Shown piece by piece: positions 34,683 through 43,085 of a DNA stretch of 64,000 nt. The notes below the pieces were generated by a model. The model made no database searches, was not told the DNA's origin, and saw only the letters and a list, made by a program, of their open reading frames with translations. Each line of letters opens with the position of its first letter. The stretch's first letter is position 1. This DNA is from CAVRXQ01 sp963849105 (GTDB lineage: Bacteria; Actinomycetota; Acidimicrobiia; Acidimicrobiales; Bog-793), in contig CAWKGD010000003.1 in assembly GCA_963849105.1 (NCBI GenBank), positions 868,001 to 932,000 on the forward strand, written 5' to 3'. The position numbers and the translations under genes were made by a program.

Positions 34683-36236
34683 ATGAGCGTCTGGGACCTC
34701 ACTAGTGACGACGTCGCCATCGAGCCCGAGCTCGAGCCCGACCTACTCGACAGCGACAACGCGCGCCATCCTGCGGCGCAGGCGTTCGTCATTTTCGGCG
34801 CGACGGGTGACCTCGCGCGTCGCAAGATCCTGCCCGCGCTCGCCCGGCTCGCCACGAAGCGCGCCCTGCCCGACGATTTCATCGTTGTGGGCGTGGCGCG
34901 CTCACCGATGTCCGATGACGAGTTCCGCCAGATCTGCGTCGAAGCGGCACCGCTCGAAGGCTCCGAAGAGTGGGAAAAGCGCGTCGCCCGGTTCTCTTAT
35001 CTGGCGATCGACGGTCACGCCGGGGCGCACTATGAGCCGCTCGTTGAGCGGCTCGCTCTCTTGGACGAGACGATGGGAACACTCGGCAACAGGGTCTTTT
35101 ACCTCGCGATCCCCCCGGATCAGTTCGCCAACGTCATTCTCGGACTCGGCGAGGCCGGCTTGAACGAACCGGGAAAGGGCGGCGAGTTCTGCCGCTTGGT
35201 GATCGAGAAGCCCTTCGGTGTCGACATCGAAAGCGCCATCCAGTTGTCGAATGATGTGCACGCGCAGTTCAAAGAAGAGCAGATCTACCGGATCGATCAC
35301 TACATGGGGAAGGAGACGGTCCAGAACATCCTGGCGTTCCGCTTCGCCAACGCGATCTTCGAGCCGATCTGGAACCGGCGCTACGTCGATCACGTCGAGG
35401 TCCTCGTTGCCGAGAGCATCGGCATCGAAGGGCGGGGCGAGTTCTACGAGCACGCCGGCGCGCTGCGGGACATCGTCCAAAATCACGTCATGCAGGTGCT
35501 CGCGCTCACCCTGATGGAACCGCCAAATGCCGTCGAAGGCAACATGATCCGCGACGAGAAGGTGAAGCTGCTGCGTTCGGTCGATGTCGTCGACGAGAAG
35601 GAGGCATTGAACCAGGTCGTGCGCGGCCAATACGGCGCCGGCTTCATCGACTCAGAGCGCGTCGTGGCCTACCGCGAGGAGCCGGGCGTCGACCCGAAGT
35701 CCGAGACCGAGACGTACGTCGCGATGCGCCTCGACGTCGACAATTGGCGGTGGGCGGGCGTGCCGGTCTTCGTCCAGACGGGCAAGCGCCTGCGCGAGCG
35801 CAAGACCGAGGTCGTGCTGGTATTCCAGCGCCCGCCGCACCTGCCGTTCCTCGGCAAACTCGCCCGTGACCTCCGCGCCGACTCGCTTACACTGCGGATC
35901 CAGCCTGACGACGGCATCTCGCTGTGTTTTGGCGCCAAGGTTCCTGGACCCTCGTTCCGGGTGCGCAACGTCTCGATGAACTTCCTCTACTCCCAGGCGT
36001 TTCCCGGTGAGACGGTCGACGCGTACGACCGTCTGCTCCTCGACGTGATGGTTGGCGACCCGACGCTGTTCATCAGAGACGATGAAGTCCACCGCGCCTG
36101 GGAGATCGTCGCGCCGTTCCAAAAGGTCTTCGCCGAGGACGTCGCGCCGCTCGCGCCCTACCGTGCGGGGTCGTGGGGTCCAGAAGAGGCGGACGAGCTC
36201 ATCCAAGCGTCGGGAAAAAGGTGGCGGGCGACCTGA
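34683..36236 (+). CDS. zwf: Glucose-6-phosphate 1-dehydrogenase
   Basis: 517 residues, ATG 34683 with GGAGG 7 bases before; 19 bp after tal. FVIFGATGDLARRKILPALA is the NADP-binding GxxGDLA motif; the substrate/active site RIDHYMGKETVQNILAFRFA has Met where most have Leu (RIDHYLGKE). FEPIWNRRYVDHVEVLVAES and MNFLYSQAFPG are conserved. First oxidative step of the pentose phosphate pathway, NADPH supply. The usual actinobacterial follower opcA is absent here; pgl comes next. Confidence 0.96.
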   Translation: MSVWDLTSDDVAIEPELEPDLLDSDNARHPAAQAFVIFGATGDLARRKILPALARLATKRALPDDFIVVGVARSPMSDDEFRQICVEAAPLEGSEEWEKRVARFSYLAIDGHAGAHYEPLVERLALLDETMGTLGNRVFYLAIPPDQFANVILGLGEAGLNEPGKGGEFCRLVIEKPFGVDIESAIQLSNDVHAQFKEEQIYRIDHYMGKETVQNILAFRFANAIFEPIWNRRYVDHVEVLVAESIGIEGRGEFYEHAGALRDIVQNHVMQVLALTLMEPPNAVEGNMIRDEKVKLLRSVDVVDEKEALNQVVRGQYGAGFIDSERVVAYREEPGVDPKSETETYVAMRLDVDNWRWAGVPVFVQTGKRLRERKTEVVLVFQRPPHLPFLGKLARDLRADSLTLRIQPDDGISLCFGAKVPGPSFRVRNVSMNFLYSQAFPGETVDAYDRLLLDVMVGDPTLFIRDDEVHRAWEIVAPFQKVFAEDVAPLAPYRAGSWGPEEADELIQASGKRWRAT

Positions 36237-36255
36237 AACCGGCACCTCGCCGGAG

Positions 36256-36939
36256 ATGATCTTCGGCGAGGTGCGCGTCGTCGACGACGTACCCGAAGTG
36301 TTCGCGCAGCTCGTTTCCTCGACGCTGAAGGCGCGCGGCGCGCTGGCGACGTTCCGGCTCGGCTGTTCGGCCGGCTCATCTGGTGAGCACTGCTTCGCGC
36401 GGCTCGCGCAAGAGGATCTCGAGTGGGAACGAGTGGCGGCTTACTTCGTCGACGAGCGGTGCGTCGACCCGAACTCACCGGACTCGAACCAGAAGGTGAT
36501 CGGCGACGCCCTGGGGCGACGAAAGTCCCAACTGGCTGGTTTCTACCCGATGTCGTGCACCAAAGGCCCGGCCGTCTACGAGGCGCTCCTACGAGAAGCG
36601 GGGGGATTCGATCTCGTGCAGCTCGGCGTGGGACCCGACGGCCACACTGCCTCGCTCTTCCCTGGCGCGACGGGTCCAGCGATCGGATCCGACACGCTCG
36701 TGATCACGAACGCCGACCCGAACGGGCGCAACCCGTACCCGCGGATGACCCTCACGTATCCGGCGATCGCGACGGCGGCGGTCGTCGTGATCACGGCGAT
36801 CGGCGCCGACAAGGCGCCCATTCTTTCGGGGATCGACCGAGGGGCGGACTTTCCGGTCGCGCGGGTGCGCGCCCCGGAGGTGATCTGGCTCGCGGACCAC
36901 GACGCGGCGCGTGATTTGAACCGCCCGGCATCGGCGTGA
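36256..36939 (+). CDS. pgl: 6-phosphogluconolactonase
   Basis: 227 residues. The frame runs open into zwf, but ATG 36256 (GCCGGAG just before it) is the best start and gives the usual length. RLGCSAGSSGEHCFARLAQE takes the place of the standard LSGGSTP loop; WERVAAYFVDERCVDPNSPD is the family's FFxDER region; FDLVQLGVGPDGHTASLFPG is the most conserved active-site block. Hydrolyses the lactone made by Zwf. The stop overlaps the next start (GTGA). Confidence 0.92.
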   Translation: MIFGEVRVVDDVPEVFAQLVSSTLKARGALATFRLGCSAGSSGEHCFARLAQEDLEWERVAAYFVDERCVDPNSPDSNQKVIGDALGRRKSQLAGFYPMSCTKGPAVYEALLREAGGFDLVQLGVGPDGHTASLFPGATGPAIGSDTLVITNADPNGRNPYPRMTLTYPAIATAAVVVITAIGADKAPILSGIDRGADFPVARVRAPEVIWLADHDAARDLNRPASA

Positions 36940-38003
36940 AGCTCGAGGATCTCGACCGGCCTGCGACCGGGCCGCTCGGTGAACTCGTCGAGAGCTTCCT
37001 TGACGACGCGAAGGTCACGCATGACCGCGACCTGATCCGCGGGATCGTCTATTCGGCGCTCGACCTCGCGCTCGGGCGCGCCGGCCGGCTCGACTTGAAG
37101 ATCGCTCGCGCCGCCCTCGCCGAGATGACCGAAGCCTTCGATATGTTCGCCCCGTACCGCGAGGTGCGGAAGGTGACGATCTTCGGCTCCGCGCGCACGG
37201 CACCTTCCGACCTGCACTACGCCCTTGCCCGCGAACTCGCCCATCGCCTCGCCGAGGCGGGATGGATGGTCGTGACCGGCGCCGGACCCGGGATCATGGC
37301 GGCGGGCAACGAGGGTGCGGGTACGGAGATGGCGATCGGCGTGAATATCCGCCTGCCGAACGAAGCGGAGCCGAACCAGTGGATCGCGGAAAGCCGCAAC
37401 CTCGTGGAGATGAAGTACTTCTTCACCCGCAAGTTGATGCTGATCAAAGAGTCATCCGGTTTCCTCATCCTTCCCGGCGGCTTCGGCACCCTGGACGAGT
37501 GCTTCGAGCTGTTGACGCTGCTGCAGACCGGAAAGGCCGAGCCGGCGCCGATCGTCCTCGTCGAAACGAAGGGCGAGCGTTACTGGCAGGGCTGGGAGGA
37601 TTTCGTCAACGCACAGGTGTACGCCCGTGGGTTCGCCGACCCGATCGAAGGCGCGCTCTACCGGGTGACCGATGACCCCGACACCGCGGTACGCGAGCTG
37701 CTCGACTTCCACCGCAACTACCACTCGCGTCGCTTTGTCGGAAAAGCGATGGTGATCCGGCTCCGTCAGGCACCGAGTGACGAGCAGCTCGAGGAGCTAT
37801 CGGAGACGTTCGCCGACATCTGCTCGACAAAGGGCATCTGGCGCACCGAAGCGCTCCCCGCCGAGCGGTCGTCGCATGATCACCTGGAGCTAGAACGCAT
37901 CGCGCTCGAGTTCAACCTCAAGCACCACGGGCGCTTGCGTCAGCTGATCGACCGGATGAACGAGCTCGTACCGCCGAGCCCCGAAGGCCCCGTCGGGGTC
38001 TAG
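36936..38003 (+). CDS. LOG family protein (nucleoside 5'-monophosphate phosphoribohydrolase-like)
   Basis: 355 residues from GTG 36936, coupled to pgl. The Rossmann core has VTIFGSARTAPSDLHYALAR, MVVTGAGPGIMAAGNEGAGT, ESRNLVEMKYFFTRKLMLIK and the hallmark FLILPGGFGTLDECFELLTL (PGGxGTxxE). Once called lysine decarboxylases, LOG proteins split nucleotide glycosidic bonds. Extra N- and C-terminal helical regions make it longer than plant-type LOG (about 200). Its place in a pentose phosphate operon would suit release of ribose 5-phosphate, which is inference. Confidence 0.88.
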   Translation: MKLEDLDRPATGPLGELVESFLDDAKVTHDRDLIRGIVYSALDLALGRAGRLDLKIARAALAEMTEAFDMFAPYREVRKVTIFGSARTAPSDLHYALARELAHRLAEAGWMVVTGAGPGIMAAGNEGAGTEMAIGVNIRLPNEAEPNQWIAESRNLVEMKYFFTRKLMLIKESSGFLILPGGFGTLDECFELLTLLQTGKAEPAPIVLVETKGERYWQGWEDFVNAQVYARGFADPIEGALYRVTDDPDTAVRELLDFHRNYHSRRFVGKAMVIRLRQAPSDEQLEELSETFADICSTKGIWRTEALPAERSSHDHLELERIALEFNLKHHGRLRQLIDRMNELVPPSPEGPVGV

Positions 38004-38009
38004 GCCCGC

Positions 38010-38387
38010 CTACGGGCTCACGCGGCCGAAGTCGTCCTCCAGTCGTTCGATGTCGTCCTCGGCGAACGAGCGACCGTGCTGGACTTCGATGAAGACGAGG
38101 TCGGTGGATCCGGTGTTCTCCATGCGATGAGCGGCCCCCATCGGGACGTCGATCGTGCTGCCGGTTTCGACGGCGATCCTTTTGCCTTCCAAGGTGGCGA
38201 GTCCCACCCCCCTGACGACGAACCAATGCTCGGCACGGTGCTGATGGCGCTGGTAGCTGAGGCGCTTGCCCGGTAAGACGGTGATCGTCTTCACCTTGTG
38301 GTCGGCTGCGTCCTCAACGACCGTGTAGTGACCCCACGGTCGTTCGTCGTGTTCGCGCGGATGCATCGCTCCATCATGGCTGGTCAT
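38010..38387 (-). CDS. Cupin, mannose-6-phosphate isomerase type II-like
   Basis: 125 residues from ATG 38387 behind GGAGAGTGGCG. The motif RPWGHYTVVED, then KVKTITVLPGKRLSYQRHQH, RAEHWFVVRGVGLATLEGKR and VPMGAAHRMENTGSTDLVFI forms a single cupin barrel with the His/His/Glu/His metal set (HQHRAEHW ... H). This is the phosphomannose isomerase half that is fused to GDP-mannose pyrophosphorylase in ManC; here it stands alone. Converges on the LOG gene with a 6-bp gap. Confidence 0.88.
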   Translation of the reverse strand: MTSHDGAMHPREHDERPWGHYTVVEDAADHKVKTITVLPGKRLSYQRHQHRAEHWFVVRGVGLATLEGKRIAVETGSTIDVPMGAAHRMENTGSTDLVFIEVQHGRSFAEDDIERLEDDFGRVSP

Positions 38388-38595
38388 CGCCACTCTCCTG
38401 TCGCCCACCGTCCTCGAGGATCCGCCGAGCCCGATCGATCGCGTTGCGGGCACGCACCACGCGACGTTCGAGGTCGGGTCGGGTCGTCTGGCCCTCCGCG
38501 ACGGCCTCGCGCAGCGCGTCGTACGCGATCTCGTCGAGTCGCTCGACGATCGCTTGCAGCTCGCCGGTGACCTCCGCGATCCGCTCGTCGGGCAC
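38374..38595 (-). CDS. Small conserved helical protein
   Basis: 73 residues from GTG 38595 with AAGGAGGTGCC in front. DERIAEVTGELQAIVERLDE, IAYDALREAVAEGQTTRPDL and RRVVRARNAIDRARRILEDG are amphipathic helices; overall a helical-hairpin with basic patches. No family recognised. Overlaps the cupin start by 14 bp, so the two are probably co-expressed. It diverges from thiO across 86 bp. Confidence 0.65.
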   Translation of the reverse strand: MPDERIAEVTGELQAIVERLDEIAYDALREAVAEGQTTRPDLERRVVRARNAIDRARRILEDGGRQESGDDQP

Positions 38596-38681
38596 GGCAC
38601 CTCCTTGTCGGCTGGTCAACGTAGCAACGGCGCCTAGCCGCCCGTCCTTCGCGCCGACGGCCGCTCCGTAGACTCGCCCAG

Positions 38682-39821
38682 GTGAAGGGCTACGACGCGA
38701 TCGTCGTCGGCTCCGGAGTGATCGGTCTTTCCTGCGCGTGGCGCCTGTCGGAACGGGGCCGTCGCGTCGCGGTGTTCGACCCCACGCCTGGCCAGGGTGC
38801 CTCAGCGGTCGGTGCGGGGATGCTCGCGCCGGTGACGGAGGCGACCTGGCATGACACGACGCTCGTCGAGCTGAACATCCGCGCCGCCAAGGAGTGGCCG
38901 GCGTTCGCTCGGGAGCTTGAAGAAAAGAGCGGGCGCCCGACGGGCTTCCGCGCTTGTGGCACGGTCCACGCGGCCTTCGATGCATCGGACAAGGCGGCGC
39001 TCGAAGAGATCGTCGAGTTCGAGGCGTCGCTCGGTCTCGACGCCACCTGGTGCGCGCCGACGCGCCTGCGTGCGCTCGAGCCGCTGCTCACGCCCAGCGT
39101 GCGCGGTGGAATCTGGGCCCCGGGCGAACACCAGGTCGACAATCGGCTCTTTTTCTCGGCGCTCGTGCAGGCGGCGTCGGCGTGCGGGGTGCAGCGCATC
39201 GAGGGACGCATCGACGCGGTCGTCGTCGAGGCGGACGGCGTCGGTGGCGTGCGCAGTGGCGAGGAAACCGTCTCGGCACCGCTCGTTGTGCTCGCCGCGG
39301 GTCATGCGGTCGGACGCATCTGCGGTCTGCCGCCCGGCGTCGTGCCCGAGATCCGACCGGTGAAGGGCCAGATCCTGCGCCTCGCGACCCGTGATCGCGT
39401 CCGATTCACGAACACGAACGTCCGCGGCCTTGTCAACGGCACTCCTGTGTACGTGGTCTCCCGCGACGACGGTGGCGTTGTCGTCGGCGCGACACAGGAA
39501 GAAAAAGGAGAAGACGTCTCTGTCGACGCCGGCGCGCTGCATCGCCTCCTGCGCGACGCGCAGCGCCTGCTCCCTGGTGTCGACGAACTTGAATTCGCGG
39601 AGTTCGCCGCGGGACTTCGTCCCGCCGCGCGAGATCACTTGCCGGTCATCGGCGCGACGACGATCGACGGGCTCGTCCTCGCGCTCGGGCACTTCCGCAA
39701 CGGGATCCTGCTCGCCGATGTGACCGCACGAGCGATCACAGAGCTTTCCGAGGGCGGATCGCTACCGTCGTGGTGCGCGCCGTTCGCACCCCCGCGGTTT
39801 CGCGAGCGGGTTGCCGTCTGA
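38682..39821 (+). CDS. thiO: Glycine oxidase ThiO
   Basis: 379 residues from GTG 38682. The FAD-binding start YDAIVVGSGVIGLSCAWRLS (GxGxxG), then VGAGMLAPVTEATWHDTTLV, and the C-terminal AGLRPAARDHLPVIGATTID with DGLVLALGHFRNGILLADVT match ThiO closely. It oxidises glycine to the iminoglycine needed for thiazole formation, using O2, which points to aerobic thiamine synthesis. First gene of thiO-S-G-D; its TGA overlaps the ATG of thiS. No TPP riboswitch motif is visible in the 86 bp upstream. Confidence 0.93.
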   Translation: MKGYDAIVVGSGVIGLSCAWRLSERGRRVAVFDPTPGQGASAVGAGMLAPVTEATWHDTTLVELNIRAAKEWPAFARELEEKSGRPTGFRACGTVHAAFDASDKAALEEIVEFEASLGLDATWCAPTRLRALEPLLTPSVRGGIWAPGEHQVDNRLFFSALVQAASACGVQRIEGRIDAVVVEADGVGGVRSGEETVSAPLVVLAAGHAVGRICGLPPGVVPEIRPVKGQILRLATRDRVRFTNTNVRGLVNGTPVYVVSRDDGGVVVGATQEEKGEDVSVDAGALHRLLRDAQRLLPGVDELEFAEFAAGLRPAARDHLPVIGATTIDGLVLALGHFRNGILLADVTARAITELSEGGSLPSWCAPFAPPRFRERVAV

Positions 39822-40042
39822 TGTCGACGGACGCGGCGCTCCTCACGCTGCGGGTGAACGACGTGGAGAGCTCCTTTCCTAGGGCGACGACACTCGCCGT
39901 GCTCGTCGATCAATGGACGGCGAAGCCATCAGGATGCGCTGCGGCGGTGAACGGCGAGGTGGTGCCGCGGGCGATGTGGACCGAACGAGAGCTCGCGAAC
40001 GGTGATCGCGTCGAGATCGTCTCCGCGCAACCGGGTGGATGA
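39821..40042 (+). CDS. thiS: Sulfur carrier protein ThiS
   Basis: 73 residues, ATG overlapping the thiO stop (TGATG). Ubiquitin-like fold with LTLRVNDVESSFPRATTLAV, CAAAVNGEVVPRAMWTEREL and GDRVEIVSAQPGG: the Gly-Gly end carries the thiocarboxylate that donates sulfur to ThiG. Needs adenylation by a ThiF/MoeB-type enzyme, not present in this window. Confidence 0.93.
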   Translation: MSTDAALLTLRVNDVESSFPRATTLAVLVDQWTAKPSGCAAAVNGEVVPRAMWTERELANGDRVEIVSAQPGG

Positions 40043-40043
40043 G

Positions 40044-40874
40044 ATGAAACGACCGATCCAGCGGATCGTCGAGGGTCAACGACCAGACGGGGACAAGTTC
40101 GTCCTCGCCGGAGAGGTGCTCGGCTCGCGGCTGATCTTGGGGACGGGAGGTGCTCCGAACCTCGACGTGCTCGAGCGGGCGATCATCGCTTCGGGAACCG
40201 CGCTCGTCACCGTGGCGATGCGCCGCGTCGACCCGAGCCAGGAGGGCTCGGTGCTCGACGTCGTCCGCTCGACCGGGGTGCGGGTGCTTCCCAACACTGC
40301 GGGTTGCTACACCGCCCGTGACGCCGTCATCACGGCGCGCCTCGCGAGGGAAGCACTCGAAACGACCTGGATCAAGCTCGAGGTGATCGGCGACGAAACC
40401 TCGCTCCTCCCCGACGGCGTCGAGTTGCTCGCTGCCGCCGAGGAACTTGTCACCGAGGACTTCGTCGTTCTGCCCTACTGCGGGGACGACCCGGTCCTCG
40501 CCCGCCGGCTGGAAGACGTCGGTTGTCAGGCGGTGATGCCGCTCGGCTCACCGATCGGCTCCGGCCTCGGGATCCGCAATCCGCACGCGATCGCGATGAT
40601 CGCCGAAGCCGCCACGGTTCCCGTCGTCCTCGACGCGGGCATCGGCACCGCGTCCGATGCAGCGTTGGCGATGGAGCTCGGCTGTGACGCCGTCCTTGTC
40701 GCCTCCGCGATCACGCGTGCCCACGATCCCGAAGCGATGGCGCGGTCGATCTCGCTCGCCGTCGAAGCCGGCTATGTCGCGCGTCGCGCGGGGCGCATCC
40801 CGCGCCGCTATTTCGCGACGGCGTCGTCGTCAACCGAAGGCGTTGCCCGCTTTTCCGAGGGCGAAGCCGAATGA
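40044..40874 (+). CDS. thiG: Thiazole synthase ThiG
   Basis: 276 residues, ATG 40044 one base after the thiS stop, with GGGTGGATGAG as ribosome binding site. LILGTGGAPNLDVLERAIIA, the Schiff-base Lys in TTWIKLEVIGDETSLLPDGV, AVMPLGSPIGSGLGIRNPHA and PVVLDAGIGTASDAALAMEL are conserved throughout. It joins DXP, iminoglycine and ThiS sulfur to the thiazole. The 14-base gap and tight packing make it part of one operon. Confidence 0.95.
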   Translation: MKRPIQRIVEGQRPDGDKFVLAGEVLGSRLILGTGGAPNLDVLERAIIASGTALVTVAMRRVDPSQEGSVLDVVRSTGVRVLPNTAGCYTARDAVITARLAREALETTWIKLEVIGDETSLLPDGVELLAAAEELVTEDFVVLPYCGDDPVLARRLEDVGCQAVMPLGSPIGSGLGIRNPHAIAMIAEAATVPVVLDAGIGTASDAALAMELGCDAVLVASAITRAHDPEAMARSISLAVEAGYVARRAGRIPRRYFATASSSTEGVARFSEGEAE

Positions 40875-41686
40875 GCCCGGACGCGGCGGTTCCTCCGGTC
40901 GCGCTGACGATCGCCGGCACGGATTCTGGTGGAGGGGCCGGCATCGCCGCCGACCTACGGACCTTTGCGGCGTATGGCGTTTTCGGCGCGCTCGTCGTTT
41001 CGGCGGTGACGGCGCAGAACACCCTCTCGGTGCGTGGGATACAAGAGATGCCCCCGGATTTCGTCGAGGCACAGCTCACCGCGGTGTTGGACGACCTGCC
41101 CGTCGCGGCGGTGAAGACCGGCATGCTCGCGAGCGCCGACGTCGTGCACGTCGTCGCCCGCAGAGCGGCGAGCGGCGAACTGCCGAATCTCGTCGTCGAC
41201 CCGGTGATGGTCGCGGCTTCAGGGGCCGCCCTCGTCGAAGGAGACGCGCGCAGTGCCTACTTGGAACTCATCGCGCACGCGGTCGTCGTGACCCCGAACC
41301 TCGACGAGGCCGAGGTGCTCGTCGGACACGACGTGCGGGACGAAGGCGAGATGGCGCGAGCGGCGAGGGAACTGCACGGTCTCGGGGCACGCGCCGTCGT
41401 CATCAAGGGCGGCCATCGCAAAGAGCGCGACGCCGCCGACGCGGTCATCGTCGGAGATGGCGACGTGATCTGGTTGCGTGCGCCGTGGGTCGACACGGCG
41501 AACGTGCATGGGACCGGGTGCACGCTGTCGGCGGCGATCGCCGCGAGCCTCGCCCTCGGTTGTGATGTCTTGCCCGCGATCGAGGAGGCGAAGTCCTTCG
41601 TCCGGGAAGCGCTCATTTCGTCGAGCGGCGGTGCGCTCGGCGCGGGGCCCGGACCCCTCTATGGACTGGCCCGTACCCGCAACTGA
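40871..41686 (+). CDS. thiD: Hydroxymethylpyrimidine/phosphomethylpyrimidine kinase ThiD
   Basis: 271 residues, ATG overlapping the thiG stop (ATGA). Ribokinase-like: VALTIAGTDSGGGAGIAADL at the start, VKTGMLASADVVHVVARRAA, LVVDPVMVAASGAALVEGDA, LTPNLDEA-type VVTPNLDEAEVLVGHDVRDE, and the anion-hole/catalytic VHGTGCTLSAAIAASLALGC. Phosphorylates HMP to HMP-PP. thiC and thiE are not in this window, so the rest of the pathway must lie elsewhere. Confidence 0.94.
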   Translation: MSPDAAVPPVALTIAGTDSGGGAGIAADLRTFAAYGVFGALVVSAVTAQNTLSVRGIQEMPPDFVEAQLTAVLDDLPVAAVKTGMLASADVVHVVARRAASGELPNLVVDPVMVAASGAALVEGDARSAYLELIAHAVVVTPNLDEAEVLVGHDVRDEGEMARAARELHGLGARAVVIKGGHRKERDAADAVIVGDGDVIWLRAPWVDTANVHGTGCTLSAAIAASLALGCDVLPAIEEAKSFVREALISSSGGALGAGPGPLYGLARTRN

Positions 41687-41697
41687 CGGCACGGGCC
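41668..41697 (+). terminator. Hairpin overlapping the thiD stop codon
   Basis: 7-bp arms GGCCCGT (41668-41674) and ACGGGCC (41691-41697) with a 16-base loop that includes the thiD stop. It is followed by TTG but no T-run, so it is at best a weak or Rho-assisted terminator at the end of the thi operon. Confidence 0.3.
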
Positions 41698-41846
41698 TTG
41701 AACGCCACGCTTTGTGATGCGTGCCGAGTAGCTGTGGCGACGCGCAGAATTCAGATTCTCGTCAGCTGTTTGGCACTCCGGAGACATCGGGACGTCGCGT
41801 TCTGCTGGTAGTCCTCTGATTCGAACCCTGATCCCCCGGAGGTCTC

Positions 41847-43085
41847 ATGCGACGGTTCACTTCCTGCAAGTTCGCGGTCGGCGCCGCCACAGCGCTGCTT
41901 CCTTTCGGCGTCCTGTACGCGACAAGCTCGACTGCAGTAAGCGCCGCGCCACGCGACGCGCACTTCCACGGTCGTCAATCAAGCGAGTTCACCGTCCACG
42001 TCATCTTGTCGGGTACGACACTCAGCCACACCTTCTCACCGAACGGGACCGGCGCGCCGACCGCCGAGCCGCTGTCGGATCCCGACGACATCACCGCGCT
42101 CGGCGACGACGTCTTCGTTGGATTCCAAAACGGCGTCAGTCCGACCGGCGGCGCGAGCAGCGACGGCAATCTCGACAGCACGGTCGTTGCGTTCCGACGA
42201 AACGGCGACCCGGTTGCCCAGTGGGACGTGGTCGGCAAGACCGACGGCGTGACCGCTGATCCTCAAGCGGGCATCGTGATCGCGACCGCGAACGAGGATG
42301 GCAACTCCAGCCTGTACACGATCGACCCGAGCGCCAGTCCGGCGGACGAGGTCACGCACTACGCGTACAACGAGCCGCTTCCGCACAACGGCGGAACCGA
42401 CGCCATTTCGATCTACCACGGACTGATCCTGATCAGCGCCTCGGCGCCCGGGACCGTCGGCGCGCCTGCTCCCGATCCGAGCTATCCGGCGGTCTATTCG
42501 GTCGTGCTCGACCCGACGACGAAGATCGCGACGGTCACCCCGGTGTTCTACGACGAGGCTTCGGCGGAGGTCGCCAACACGAACAGCCCCTCGTTCGGTC
42601 AGAGGACGACGCTCATGCTCACCGATCCCGACTCGAACGAGGTCGTGCCTTTCGGCGCCCGGTTTGGCGGGGATTTCATGCTGACGAGTCAGGGCGACCA
42701 GGAGCAGATCTTCGTGGGCGATCTCGGCAGGGGCCACCAGCATCTCTCGGTCCTTTCGCTCACGCAGTCCGTTGACGACACGGCGTGGCCATCAGGACGC
42801 GGGAGGCTCTACGCCACCGACTCGACGAACGACTCGATCGACACGATTACTGGACCATTCGCCGAGGATCAGCCCGTGGTTGTGGCGACGCCGTGTGACG
42901 CAAACAGCGCGGCGTCGCTCACCGTTTGTCCCGATCCCCCGGCGGTGCCGGCGAACTTCCTCGCCACCCTCGACCCGTCGACCGGCGAGGTCAGCCCGAT
43001 CACCCTCGTCGGCGCGGCGTTCATTCCCCAGGGCGGCCTGTTGTACCTCCCGTTTGGGGGCGACCGCTCAGGACCCGGTCGCTGA
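41847..43085 (+). CDS. Secreted beta-propeller-type protein
   Basis: 412 residues, ATG 41847 with CGGAGG 5 bases before. Signal peptide to about residue 34 (KFAVGAATALLPFGVLYATS, cleavage near SAAPRDA). The mature chain has repeated blade-like units (ITALGDDVFVGFQNGVSPTG, NLDSTVVAFRRNGDPVAQWD, GVTADPQAGIVIATANEDG, GRLYATDSTNDSIDTITGPF), i.e. an NHL/lactonase-like propeller with the common D-G-V-T-A pattern. Two late Cys may form a disulphide. Exported, function unknown; 160 bp of non-coding DNA precede it. Its end overlaps serS by 18 bp. Confidence 0.7.
   Translation: MRRFTSCKFAVGAATALLPFGVLYATSSTAVSAAPRDAHFHGRQSSEFTVHVILSGTTLSHTFSPNGTGAPTAEPLSDPDDITALGDDVFVGFQNGVSPTGGASSDGNLDSTVVAFRRNGDPVAQWDVVGKTDGVTADPQAGIVIATANEDGNSSLYTIDPSASPADEVTHYAYNEPLPHNGGTDAISIYHGLILISASAPGTVGAPAPDPSYPAVYSVVLDPTTKIATVTPVFYDEASAEVANTNSPSFGQRTTLMLTDPDSNEVVPFGARFGGDFMLTSQGDQEQIFVGDLGRGHQHLSVLSLTQSVDDTAWPSGRGRLYATDSTNDSIDTITGPFAEDQPVVVATPCDANSAASLTVCPDPPAVPANFLATLDPSTGEVSPITLVGAAFIPQGGLLYLPFGGDRSGPGR

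Noticed and set aside
38596..38681. Possible TPP riboswitch before thiO
   Set aside because: The space is 86 bp and shows neither the conserved CUGAGA core nor a matching helix set.
41687..41846. TTGGCA upstream of the secreted propeller gene as a -35 box
   Set aside because: No plausible -10 element at 16-19 bp; promoter not supported.
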